Notes under the pieces: model-generated | What the model saw: only the letters and a program-made list of their open reading frames with translations | What the model was told of the DNA's origin: nothing | Database searches by the model: none | Part shown: positions 1 through 12,900 of the stretch, piece after piece | Layout: each line of letters starts with the position of its first letter | Position numbering within the stretch: the first letter of the stretch is position 1 | NCBI GenBank assembly: GCA_934047225.1 | Contig: OW203992.1 | Coordinates: 17,163,501-17,227,500, forward strand | Reading direction: 5' to 3' | DNA from: Ypsolopha sequella | Lineage: Eukaryota > Arthropoda > Insecta > Lepidoptera > Ypsolophidae | DNA: 64,000 nucleotides | Made by a program: the position numbers and the translations under genes

Positions 1-2
1 AT

Positions 3-104
3 GACTTTGCAGTGATTCAAGAAAAACAAGCGCAATCACAAGATTCTCTAGACCTTGAAGGTCGAATGCAACAGTACTGGGGTGTAGCTACAACCGAATT
101 ATAA
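3..104 (+). CDS. C-terminal end of an unidentified protein (partial, runs off the left edge)
   Basis: An open frame runs from the window edge to a TAA at 102-104 and encodes 33 residues that look like a real protein tail: a Gln/Glu-rich helix-like stretch (VIQEKQAQSQDSLDLEG) followed by RMQQYWGVATTEL. Codon use is balanced, unlike the AT-rich noise around it. A canonical AATAAA lies 54 nt after the stop. A TTTGCAG at 6-12 could be a splice acceptor, in which case the exon begins at 13 in the same frame. I do not recognise the family. The gene converges on Lim3 from the left. Confidence 0.6.
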   Translation, partial: DFAVIQEKQAQSQDSLDLEGRMQQYWGVATTEL

Positions 105-809
105 TGTGCTACTTTCAACACCAATTCTTGTAAATATTAATGAACTCATCACTTGTAAATAAAACTTCCTTTCGTCATTAGCATAATATGTATAATTTAT
201 ACCATTCATTTCTCGACTAGAATTTATTTTGCACAAGTTTATCATCATGGACTTACGACTTAACTATTGAGCTATCGGTATCAATATGTTTATTACAGTT
301 TATGTACAATATTGTGATAACTTTAACATTTATTTTACAATCTACTGTTAAATAAGTATAGATAGTTAGAAAATACTCTATTAAATAATATCTACTATAA
401 TCAAGATTTTCACTTCTTATCGATGCCGATGTGCTCAAGTCTCACCAGAAATTTAAAATATTTACAAAACGTCACTCTTAACTTTTTACATTGATGACTT
501 TTTTATGCTATCACTTCATTAAGTACAAAGACCCAAACTTAAATCTACTTTTCTATTTACATCTCCCCAAACTTTTATCGTCATAGCCTCCTTTTAATCA
601 ACTCGTGTTTAACGAAGAATTCATTATTTCAAAGATCACAAAACGCATCCAAATGAGTGAATGAGTAAAATTTACCATCGCCAGTCTATCAGGCTAGACG
701 GTCACAGTTCACGCTTGACCACAAGCTCAAGGGGTTGCACGGCCAGAGGAGGGAAAAGGGCGAGGGGCGGCGGGGGCGCGAGGTGCGCGTGCGCCGGCGG
801 CGGCCGCCG
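105..809. other. convergent 3' UTR region between the left-edge gene and Lim3
   Basis: AT-rich, no coding signal on either strand. It should contain the 3' UTR of the left gene (plus strand) and of Lim3 (minus strand). AATAAA on the minus strand is seen at 223-228 and 329-334, either of which could end the Lim3 transcript, giving a 3' UTR of roughly 480 to 590 nt. The sequence just past the Lim3 stop (about 730-809) is G-rich on the plus strand and still GC-rich, unlike the rest. Confidence 0.5.
158..163 (+). terminator. polyadenylation signal AATAAA of the left-edge gene
   Basis: Canonical AATAAA 54 nt downstream of the TAA at 102-104. The short 3' UTR suits a compact insect gene and supports the partial coding call. 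Confidence 0.55.
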
Positions 810-964
810 CTAGGGGAAGCCTCGCGGGGAGTAGTGGTGAGCTTCTCCCAGCCACGAGTCGGGCGAGGGGGGGAAATCGGGGTATCCCCCCGCCGCGGGG
901 GACGAGGAACTGCTTAGGTCTGAGTTGCCTCCGGCGCCTAGACCCGCACCAGCCATCGCTTGAC
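810..964 (-). CDS. Lim3: Lim3 exon 7 (C-terminus with conserved YPDFP motif)
   Basis: Acceptor ATGTTTCCAG precedes 964; TAG stop at 812-810. Encodes a Gly/Ala-rich stretch, five serines and [20 protein letters not shown], the conserved C-terminal motif of LHX3/LHX4 proteins. The two leading bases complete a Gly codon with the last base of exon 6. Confidence 0.94.
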
Positions 965-3900
965 CTGGAAACATTTGATACTCGTATGATCGTTTGAACA
1001 AAAGGGTCCTTTAAATAATGAAGTGTTTCAAGCGTACGTTCGTCGTACACAAAAGATGGGTTCTTTAAACATAAGTAGACTTAATTTGCTTAAAACTCAT
1101 AATAATGATTCACTATCTAAAGCATCCTACATGAAATAAAATTAAAAAAACATACTGTAACGAACTGCTACAGTATTTGTATTTTTCTCCTACATGCCTC
1201 TGTCCGGACAGACAAACTTTGCTATCGGATTTCCTTTTTGTGACGGTCAGATCTTGGATATTTAGCCCAGTTTTAAAACTTGGTATTAGGCTCATTATTA
1301 TTAAGGGGCTCAATTTTTCTTCCTTGACTGCGATAACAGTTTTCCAGAAAATCACGAAAAGCAAGAATGTTGCACCGTTATTTAGGGGTGGAAGGTTGGT
1401 GTTTACTTAAATCAGCATGAAATGATAATAATGAAACAGTTTGTTACGTGTATACTACCAGGAGTAGTTTCAATTTCTACAGTTAATAACAACAATCAAG
1501 AAATAAATTAACCGTAGGTTTCTATATCGAAAATATTAATCTTTTCAGAGTTTAGGATAAGATCTAAAGCTCTTATTATCACACTTTGTCAGAATGCTGA
1601 AGCTGTTCCGCTCTACTTTAAGGAGCTGTCCTGGCTAGGCTGACTGACGGGGGAAAGTAGACAATTATCACAATTGCGGAGAATCTGTGCAGGCCTCATC
1701 GCCTCCGCTACGAATTAAGAATCACTCTTTTAAGGGGAAACGATTCGTATCCTCTACAAAACGCACAATTTAAGTTGGTTTTTATTATATTTTAATTACA
1801 GAATTAAATTAATGTGATTTATGGCATTTCGAGAACATTGTTTAATGTCAGCTGGGCTTTTCCAGCAAAATTTTGTTATTATTTGTATAAAATTGTAAAC
1901 GTATGCGTGTTTTAAGTTTGTGTGCCGATACATTTACAACGTAATAAATAAAACAATAAAATTTTGCCGGAAAAGCCTAACTGACATTAAGCTTTGTTCG
2001 CGAAATGCCATAAATCACATTTATTTAATATCTCTTATAAAAAATAAGAAGAACCATCTTAAGTTGTGCGTTTCGTAGAGGATACTAATTATACCCCCTT
2101 AAGCATACCGATAGTTTCGTAGCAGCGTATCGGAGTGCACGTAGCATACTTAGAAACAAAAGACATCAACGTGCTTACGCAAACAAGATAAGCCACACAA
2201 TTATTTAGTTTTTTTTTCTCTGCGATGCACCTACTTGGTTGTGATGGACCTGGGAGTCATAGAGGAATCCTTTTCTTCGTGGTTTTGTTCTCATAATAAC
2301 TGCTATTTATAAGAAAACCTTGTTTTAATATCAAAGTTTGACAGATGCTCGACTAAGAAATTAGGCGCCGACCACACACAGCGCGTTCTGCGGCCACACA
2401 ATAGAGCGCGCGTTCTCGCGGTCTCTGTGTATGAAGATCCAAGACGTCCAGGGTACATTCTCGTCCTCTTTTTGCTACGGCGTAGTAAGTGCTACGACGC
2501 TATGGTTTTCGTTTTGTAGACCCACTACGTTGTCGGAGTCTGATCGCATACATACGACAGTCGACGCGTATAGAAAATAATTTCTCTATAAGTATTTCTA
2601 AAAAGCTTTGTGAAGTTGATACATTTATAGAATACAATTATGCCAAAATGAATTGACATTATCAATGTCCATTTTTAAACACTCACCTATATTGGTATAG
2701 ACGAGGTGATCGGGCGGGTAGTGGTAGTGTGGTAGAGGGGGTGAATGAGCTCGAAGGTAGGGCGGAGTGGAGGAGTACCGCGTCACCCCCGCACCACCCG
2801 CGCCTCCCCCTCCAGCTGGGGAGCCTTCTTCGCCACCCAGGGCCACCGTGCTGTAGCTGTCATTGCTTAGCTCTGATGAAGATACAGTACAAATAATTTT
2901 AATGGTTGAGAACCAAATGTTCATAAAATAAAGAATGAACTTTATTTTCAGAAAACATAAATAAAAGAAATAAATTTTTAAATTTAGTAAATAAATAAAT
3001 TTTAGTCCAAAAAGGATCCGCGCACGCACACTGACATCCGGATATTTACACTGAAGGATCTTGAAAATCTATCAGTTACCAGCGATACAACAGGCCTTAG
3101 AACATGTACTAACAACAGGCCGTCAGATTTTTTTTTTTAAATATGTAGGGTTGTACTATTTATTTGTGTTACAAGGGACCCAAGTAACATTTTGTACGTC
3201 GAGGGCGTAATTTTGAATTCAGAGCGAAACGAAGGATACTAAAGTAGAAACTTGAGCGTTGAGAGGAATTCAATATACGCCACCCGAGAACAAAATATCT
3301 TGGCACCGTGTGATAACACTATTTTTCATCACTACCTATGAGAAAAAGAAAAAGCTACGAGTACCTGGTATTTTGTGATAATAATTGTTACACCAATTAA
3401 TAAATCACTATCACTACTCCTAACTCATTTTAATTATTATTTGCAATAATTAGCGAAGACTAGCGTAAAAATATCTGAGAAAAAAGAAACGAAAAGTAAA
3501 AAGAATACACACATATGGTTTTTTTTTTCAGTGCGCTTTGCCGCCATATCCTTATCGGCCAGTAACTTCTTCATAAATTATGCGTTCGACCTCTTTTAAT
3601 GTTTAAGACGCTAATCTATCAAAAGCACGAACGCGGACTAACGCGGACCAATCAGAAGAGAGAAAGTGCAAACTTCCATGGGAATAAAATTGACTTTTTC
3701 TACTACCTTTATGAAAAAGTTCCATTTAATACTCGAAATTAGTTTTGAAAGTCGAACTTTCCGGGCCCCGTTTTCATTTATTGTAAAATTAGGTTCTTTT
3801 TGACGTTTGTCCCCGTTTTCATTTATTTCAAAATTAGGTTCTTTTTGACGTTTGTCTTCATTTCGTTCTTTTTGACGTCCTAAGTTTGTCTTTACAATCG

Positions 3901-6900
3901 AAATTCCCTGCGTTCCGATTCACGACATAATCGATTATATCGCGTCTGACACTCTTTTTTCGCAAAATGATACTGACCACAAATAAAAGGCGCCGGCCGA
4001 AGCCTGAAAAAAAAAGGTAAAAACCGCGCCGCGCTTTGCAAAGTCATAAAATACATTAAATTTGAAAGGAAAAATTTAATATTTAAATACATAAATCAGG
4101 ATCAGGTAGTAGAAAAAGTATCGTTCGCAACGAGTAAAAATGGGTTTTCTTACCCTCGGAATGTAAAGTTTCGACGTGAGCCGACGTTCGCCTTCGGCTC
4201 ACGTCGAAACTAGCTTCATTCCTCGGGTCAGAAAATCCGCCATTTTATACTCGTCACGAAATATACTATTGTCTCCCGCTATCTTCCAAAGCCAATAGTC
4301 GTTTTTCGAATGGGTGTGATGAAAATAAAATTGTACCTGGTCATAGAAACTTCATTAAATAGTAGCTTTTCAAAATGAGTAAAGAAATGTAATAATTTTT
4401 TAACATTTCCGCAAGTATGTTTCTTTAGGAAAGTTGTTCAGTATGATCAATAGATTATGTGGTTAAATTTCAAGATACCGGTCAATTTACACCTGGTTAT
4501 ATTGGAACTAGCATTTAAGCACTCGTTTGTTAAGTCAAACATCGTAAAATACACAAACAAATTTGTTTACATATAAATGAACACCCTGACTGCTGACTGA
4601 CCAACGTCTAAGCCATACAAAGATTGGAACTAGGAACCCATGTTGTGAATTTGGACTGTAATTTATGTATGACCTGGACATCCACTAAGAAGATTTTTTT
4701 TGGAAATTTCGACGGGATTGAGAGAAACGAAACGCAACCAACGCCGCGAAGGTCCGCTAGTTGGCGAAATTTTCTATTAGGATTGTGCAAAATTCTTAAA
4801 ATTTGTTATGCACCTTTCCATACTGCACCAGTCAGCTGATCGGGGCAATTTTTATGGGAAGAAGTAAAAAAGGTACGAATTTCACTTAGCTCCCATACAA
4901 ACAGTTGTTCATATAGACCAGTACTACCTATGTTTTGAGTTTCGCCAGCTAATATTATTTACCCTATTACATATATAGGTATGTCGCCGTATAATGGCGT
5001 AAACTGCCTTTTTGCGTTATAGCCGCTTTTTTGTGAAAAACCGAATTATGGCGAAAAGACTGACCGTTACCACGTTCATACGAAATTATTTCGCTTTTCC
5101 GCGAAAAAGCAGCTACTCGGATTTTACGAAAAAGTGAGGTTAAAACAATTATGAAAGTCTTTCGGGAGAATGAGCAACGCTGCGGGCGTCCGCTAGTATA
5201 TATGTATGAAAACTCACCATGATGACTGAAGGAGTCAAGGTCAATCTTCAGCTCATCCTTGTCCAGCAGACGGTCGTGTCTCGGAGACCCGCTGCCGGAC
5301 CCTTTCATAGACCTGAAATATTGCGACCAGCGCGTCCGACCGGCGTCTTTTTTTAGCCGCTTTTCTTTCGCCCGTCTGGTGGAGGAAACGGTCAAATTAT
5401 AATCAAATTAAATTTTAAATTATATGTGATCTAAGATTCGGATCAAAATAAACTACGTGGTAGGGACTTCCGTACTTGAGAATGTAATTGAAATCAAATT
5501 GGGTGCCGAGATTTATGGAGGTTTCTTCAGTCATAACTGCTAAATGACCAGTTGAGCCGTTGGTATTACCCACTGCTCAACTTCATGCAGTTGAGCTATC
5601 TGGTTGAGCAGTGGGGAAGAAGGGAATCGGCTCAAACCATTTCTCGTGAAATTTATGTGATTTATGCGTTGTTGGATTTAAAAAAAAAATGGAAATTGGA
5701 ATAGCAGTATTATTTTTTCATATTATTAGAGTGCATTACAAACTTTCTTAGTTGAAATTCGTTTCTTATTGATCTTTTCTAATTTGTAATATTTAAAGTA
5801 TCCAAAGCGATGGACTTCGGTATAAAACAAATAATATTATTTTTAAAATTTTGTAATTATACAAAACTAACACTTTTTTAGATACGGGAAAGTTCTTAGG
5901 GGTAAAATTAGTAAGATTATTACAAAAATGGTACAAGCAGCAAGCACACATTTATGTACCAAATTAAAGTAAAATTGTCTAGTCGTAAAATAGCGACTGC
6001 CTAAGAAGGAAAGAAGTAGCTAATGCGCTATAGTAGCGCAGACTCGAGTCGTAGCGCCCTGTAGATTTCCAAAATGGCAATGGTTTTCTAACAGAGGTAG
6101 AAAATTATTCAACCCAAATACTCAGCTTAGCCGGAAATAAATAAATTGACAAACAAAACATCATGAGGTATTTTTAAACAATAAATTACCAACCCCAACA
6201 AAGTGCCGCTTGGAAATGAACTCCAAATACTCGGTACGCATTATGTAAATAAAACATTGCCTCCCCGAGCTGGGCCATGTTTTGCCCGGGCAGTTATTAG
6301 CGGCGCTGCGGGGCGTCGGCTTCGGCTTTCAACAAAGAGGTTGATTAATTAAAGTGCACCCGCCCAGTCCTTCGGGATTCGGGACCCGACTGGGCACGCA
6401 GTACGCACGTGGTCGAATATCTATACACTGGATTACTCGAACTGCGCCCTTTAATTGCCTACTTTGCGTAATCTAGGTAAATGTTTATTGTCACTAGTTA
6501 GTCGGTTTTATTAAACCAGTTAGGGTATTGTCGAAGTAACTTTCTAAAAAAATACATAAACCAATTCAATGACAGTTTTTAGCTCTGAAGACGTGTCTCC
6601 TAGGAAAATGCCGTGCTAACGTTCTTGATTCCTTTTAAATCGTTAGTGGATAGCAAAGAAAATAAATGAAAAATGCAGCACTTATTTCCAATATCTCACC
6701 TTGAAGTTCCACAAAAAAAAATTACCTAACAAATACCTTAAGGCGATTAGTGTAGCCAAATTAGCAGCTCGATGTTTGCCGGTACGAATATCGACGGAAA
6801 CGACACCGAAATAATGTTCATATCAGCAGGCAATACATAGTCGCTGCCACGACGCTCGCTGCGTCCTTGATAGGGCGAAATAGGAGAAAATAATACTTTT

Positions 6901-9900
6901 CACATCGACGTGATTGTTCGATTAAATAATCCTATGTTAAGTTTATAGCTATCAAGTTTATCTATTACTCAAAGCATAAATGAATTAAATCGACCAAGCT
7001 GCTTAAGAGCAGTAGGGAATTCAAGGCAAAAAACAACATTCAGTTGAATTCGTAAAGAAGTTTTGGTGGTATGTAAAAAAAATATGTTGCATACATTTTG
7101 TGAGAGATGATAATTCATACACATTTTTTTAAATATTTTTGGTTCGACTATAAACGAGGAGTAGGCTTTAGAAAATACCCATTTGACGATACCAACATCT
7201 ACTTTCAAAAGAATAACTGAAGTTAGAAATAATTACTGATTTCATTCGCCTACACCTCAAATTGGCGTTGTTTATTTTCGAGTTATTGGTTAGGTAACTA
7301 TAATAACTAAAATGTAACAAAAATAAAAACTAAAATGAAAAATAACAATTTCGGAAAACCATCGCGTCCACGTGAAACCTTTTATTTTCTACCATTTTGC
7401 GCTTTCCGAAGATGCAGCGATCGTCGTAATTACCACTTTGCATTGCGCGCTGATGTGAACGTTATTTCAATGTAGTTTCCGTCGACATTTGTACCGACTT
7501 GCTAATTTAGGTCAGGGAAGCGCCTGAGTACATATTTTTAAAGGCGATTTTGAACTCAAAACGGATTTGGAACCGTGGATGTGGGGTGGCCAAACTTTTG
7601 AAGTAAGTATGCGCTCCACCTTAAAATTAAACATGAACATCTTCAGGTCAAATAAATATATATACGTATGTAAATCTGTGTCGGAGGTCTACCGTCGTTA
7701 AAAGTTTTAATTGTGTGTCCCACATCCGAAAAGGGGTGAAACTAGACCTTATTTTATCGACAAAAAAATGTTTTTTTTTTTAGAAAATCTTCATTTTATA
7801 ATTTACGTTTTAAATTTTGTTTTACCATGGAGACTATGTATAAAATATGTGATAACTTTTGATTTATCGCGAGTAATGCAATGAAATTAAATTGTTATAA
7901 TTCCTTAAGAATAAACGTTGTATACCAAATCAAAAACAAAACATAATCGACTACCATTACCATAAAAATAATATCCTAAAAGATTATTTCTTTAATTTTT
8001 CCGTCTTTTTTTCAGTAATAGTCAACTTTTTCAAAATAATGTCCCCGTTTTACTAAATTTTTATTCCTATTTATCATTGCTTATTCCATTACCTTTCTAA
8101 CAAAAAAATACAACGTTCTATCATAAATACAATATTTTCTACGAGCGGTTAACCAAAGGCACTGCGCTCGCGTCTCATACAAAGATACCCAGGTGGAATA
8201 TTTTTTCAAGATTAAAAAAAATATTCAAAAAAAAGCTTTTTCTTTGTTTTTGTCGATATATTTAGATCTAGTTTTACCCACTTTCGGATGTGCACTTGTA
8301 CGAGGGACACACTGTATATGGCTTATATATGGCGCATGTATACTAAGACCAAAAAAACCTCAAAATTTATTCAGTTTTTTTTTCTTTCATATTTGTGTGA
8401 TCGGGATTTGCGTGTTGCTGGTGGCCAGGTTTTCGTCTCAAAATATATATTTATTTATATAACATATTATATTTAGAGTAGGACGGTGTGGATGTCTGGT
8501 TGTCGTCAGTGTGCACGTGCGGATCCTTTTATACTACGATAATTAGGTATTTAATTCATTGACGCTAAAAAAATGTTTACGTGTTAGCTATTCCTACTTC
8601 TAAAAATAAAGTTTATTATTTATTTTCTTTATTTCTATTGAAATTCACATTCGCTTGTGGTTCACCGTCATTCAAGGTTTATATAAACGCTGAAACTATA
8701 TTTTTGTCATAGATGTTATACTAAATCTATGATTTTTGTCATTTATTCAGTCAAACATTTAGTTTTTGCCTGGTAATGTTTGGCACTGCATATTTTCGAA
8801 AACGTTCTTTTGTTGCACAATTGTGTCGATTCGGCGCAACACAACTTGTTTGACAGGACTAACCTTATTCTGAGCGTCCTCTCTTTGTCTTTTCGATACA
8901 GAAAGAAAAAGACAGAAAGCTTAAATTAAGTTTATTCCTGTCAAATAAGTTAAATCGTGTTACACCGAATCGACACAAGATTATGAAGTAACTGCGATAT
9001 GAAGTAACAAAGAAAGTTAAATACTTATGTGTTAAAAAGCGATATTTTTTTCTTTTTAATCTGATTACAAGATTGTCAAGAAAGTCGTGAAATAAATAGG
9101 GGCGCCACTTTCTTCACCAAAAAAGTTTTAATATGGCAATACCTGAGATCTTTTGTATGGGGAAATCAGGTGTTACCAGTCAAAACAATTTTAGTTCCAT
9201 TTCATGACTTTCTTGACAATGGGCTACCAAATACGTCGCTGCGGTTGACGTCTTGGCAACAAAGCACATTAAATATAAGGTGACAATTATTTATTCATCC
9301 CAATTCATACTGAAGGCTTGGTAAGAGATCACGGATCGATAACATTATTCACTAATTTTGCAAAATGAAATGTTGATCTCCCATAGTACTTGACTAGAGG
9401 CTGGGTTTGCGACAATAGAGAATACGAAAAAAAAATTACAAATTTCTTAAAAAGGGTCACTAAATCTTCAGTATGAATTTAGATATATCAGTTAATGTCA
9501 CCTTGTGTATAATATGTAAATAAATATTAAATATTGACTTTTCGTCTGTGTAAATTATTATAATTACATAAAACACAGTTAAATTAAATTTTTGTGAAAC
9601 ATATTTCGGGCCATTCGGGTCCGGCATCAGTCACAACACAATGAAGTAAAGCATGACCAGGAAAATAAGAAACCTGCTCATTTGCTTTAATGATTTTTAT
9701 TTTATGATTGCAACACTCTGACAGCACACACGAAAAAAGAACACCACACTTTGACAGCAATCGACATAATGATGTTTTAAAGTTGAGGTTGCCAGTAGAA
9801 AAAAATTGTTAAAAAATTAATTCCGCAATATGGCGAGGTTTTTTATTTTCTTGGTCAGGCTTTAAAAAGGAAATGTTATATTTTCCTATATAACATATAT

Positions 9901-12900
9901 AGGCAAAAAAAAAACTATTTATGTATAATAAATATTGTGTATAATAAATATAATAAAAGAATACCCTGACTGACTGATCTTTCAGTGCTCAGACCAAACG
10001 GCTGGACCTAGGAATATTAAATTTGGACTTTAGGGTTCTTGGAACACGTAGGCATCCGCTAAGATGGGATTTTAAGAAATTCCTACGGGATTCACGTGAG
10101 CAACGCTGCGAGGTGTTTGCTGGTGTTACATAATAATGTTTCTTGATTATCTTTTTTGTTCGAAAATCTCAACATACTTGTAATCATACTTGTAAGAATA
10201 TAAAAATGTCGCTATAATTACTATAAATGAGATTGTCGTATAATAAATGTTTGCCGTAATTATGCGACTAATAAATTGTGAAGTAAATTATCGTAAAAAA
10301 TCGTTTTCACCTATGTACATTTACGATTACTTATTGTGTATGTTGCCATCGCAAAGTTTCCATTGTTTTCTGTAAATTAGAATTTCAAATTCTTCACAAT
10401 CTAAAATTTTTGATATTCGATTTTTTTGGATTTCTTATTTTAAGATACCAATGGAAAGTTTGCGATGGCAACATACACAATACATAAATAGGTAATAAGG
10501 TTTTGTTGAATAACTATTGAATGAATTTTGAATTTAAGTGTTCTGTTTCGATTAACTACAAAAAGGCGGGTTTTTCACAATCTGGCTGCGATACCGCTCT
10601 TAAATAGCCTGATAAGAGATAAAAACTGTATTTTCCTGAGCCGAAATATTTTTACACCGAAATTGATTCATGATCAGAATGTTTTTATTCCATTTTTATC
10701 AGTAGCAGTACATTCTGTTCTACACATGCAAGGTTATCTATTTTCATTGAAATGGTCCTTTGATATATCGGTTTAGTTGTTGTATCGGTTTACGAGGCGC
10801 GGCCAATGCGCGAGCGCAGAGCGTAACAGTCGCGGTTCTGGCTACAGTTCGCGCATAACAAAACATGTTTCGAGTGCTGAGGTACAATGTTCCTGTTGCC
10901 TTTGCTATTGCATATTTGAATTCAGCCCTTTAACTGGAAGCTGAATGTTAGCGTGTCTATAACACTTGTTAAATTAGCTTCAGGACAATTGGATTCCACC
11001 TCATGGGGCCTTGCGTCGTATATTTTAGGTCTTTACATATGAAATTGCCGTTTTCTATAGAGAATTTGAAGGAAACTCAATTTTCAGTACTAACATTTTT
11101 TAGGAATGACAAATGCAAATTTTGTAATTTCTTTAACAGCAACATTAATTTAATTTTTGAAAAGTATCAGCTGTAAAAAAATATTACAAATCTTATCATG
11201 GAAACGGATGGCATTTAGGACGAACTGTTTTTGAAAATTTCATTTTGGTTATCAAATTGACAATAAAAACGAAATTTAATACGTAAATGTAAAACCTTGA
11301 AATAAACTTTCAAATAAAAAATAAATAATTGAAATAGCTATTGAATTACAGGAATTATGAACTCATGAGTCATGAATCTGTAAGAAAATTTCAGCAATTT
11401 CATAGATAAGCATAAAAACAAAAAAATCCTTTGAGTGCCATCTAGCATATGGTAAGCCAATTAATATGATTATTCTAAAGAGAAAATAACCAGCTTCTAT
11501 ACTTCCGCTTTTTTTTTTCCTAGAATGCGTTATATAAATTTGTCCATATGAACACTCTAAATTTAATAATGAAAACAAAAATATCCTGGGCCTCAAGAGG
11601 TTAACCTGTGACTTATATGAAAAGATCATTCAAATCACTCATTTTCCCATAGTATGTAAAATTACAAATTATTATACAAGGTGAATTTGTCAACATCGTC
11701 CAAATTCATACTTGAGCCTTGGTAACTCATCAGCATCATGAACCAATAACGATTTTTGTAAAATTCATGAAACTAAATTTCGACTCCCCATAGTGATTCA
11801 CTCAGGACTGGGAGTGAATTACTATGGGAAGTCGAAATTTCATTCTACGAATTTCAAAAAAATTGTTATCAATTCATGATGCTGATCACTTACCAAGCCT
11901 CCAGTATGAATTTGGACGATGATCAAAAAGTCACCTTGTATAATTTACATTATCGCTAAAATATCAGTAAAAGAATAGACCGCAGTCTAGATCGTGGCTC
12001 TGATCTATCTACAGATTAATATTAATATTTGTGTTTTCTACACTTAATTTGTAATTGGAACTAATGACATACTAGCCGTGCTGGGCAAAAAGCTAGTGTA
12101 TCTTAAAGTATGCATTTTTTGATAAAGCGAAGAACAAAACATTCTGATATATAGGTACAATTAGAAATTTGCATGCTCTTCTCTTTTTTTTTTGGCTAAA
12201 TTAAACCTGCATCACCTTTGAGCAGAAGCAAAGCTGACTCGCTGACATGCTCGCCTTATTGATATCATTTGAACTGTAAATGCACTTAGCCTTAAAACAA
12301 TATTTTAAATAAATATATTTTTTTATTATAACCTTTTGTTTTAAGTTAATATTGTTTTAAGGCTAAGTGCATTCACAGTTCAAATGATAAAAAAGGATAA
12401 AAAAACAAATAATACGATATATTTCGACCCCTTTTATGGAGTCGTCATCAGTCGAATGCAGTATAAATTAATGACACATGAAGAATATATGAATATTTTT
12501 TAAAGTGATAGCTGTTGAAAAATAGGGAAGGAGGAACTTAGAAACTCTTTGGGAGAATTGGGAGAAGAAGCAGAAGAAACATGATGATGATGATGATATT
12601 ACGGTCGGATAGTCAGGTAGTTAGTAATGGTATTGTTATTCTAAGTTAAGTTTTTTGAATCACTAAATATTTTTGTGTTTTAAATATAATATGGAATTAA
12701 ATGGCAAACTATCAGTGGGGGAGATATTTGTTGTGATATTTGAATATATGTTTAGTATGAACAGTGGGATATCTAGTGACAGTTTTAAAACTCCAAACAG
12801 ACACACTCTGTAGATCACAGTAAATAATACGTGAGCAACTGTTTCAGAAAACAGAAGGCTGGTTTTCGCTACGGTTGCTCTACGAAAGTCATAAAACCTT

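Larger units (their letters stand above)
2873..5217 (-). other. Lim3 intron 5
   Basis: 2.3-kb intron with a 45-bp tandem repeat (3766-3880), a strong hairpin (4152-4222) and dispersed-repeat copies in its right half (4575-4770 and about 5130-5210). No coding signal. Confidence 0.9.

Noticed and set aside
735..1050. Long frames on both strands over the Lim3 last exon
   Set aside because: They are shadows of the GC-rich exon 7; only the frame ending at 810 joins exon 6 in phase and carries the YPDFP motif.
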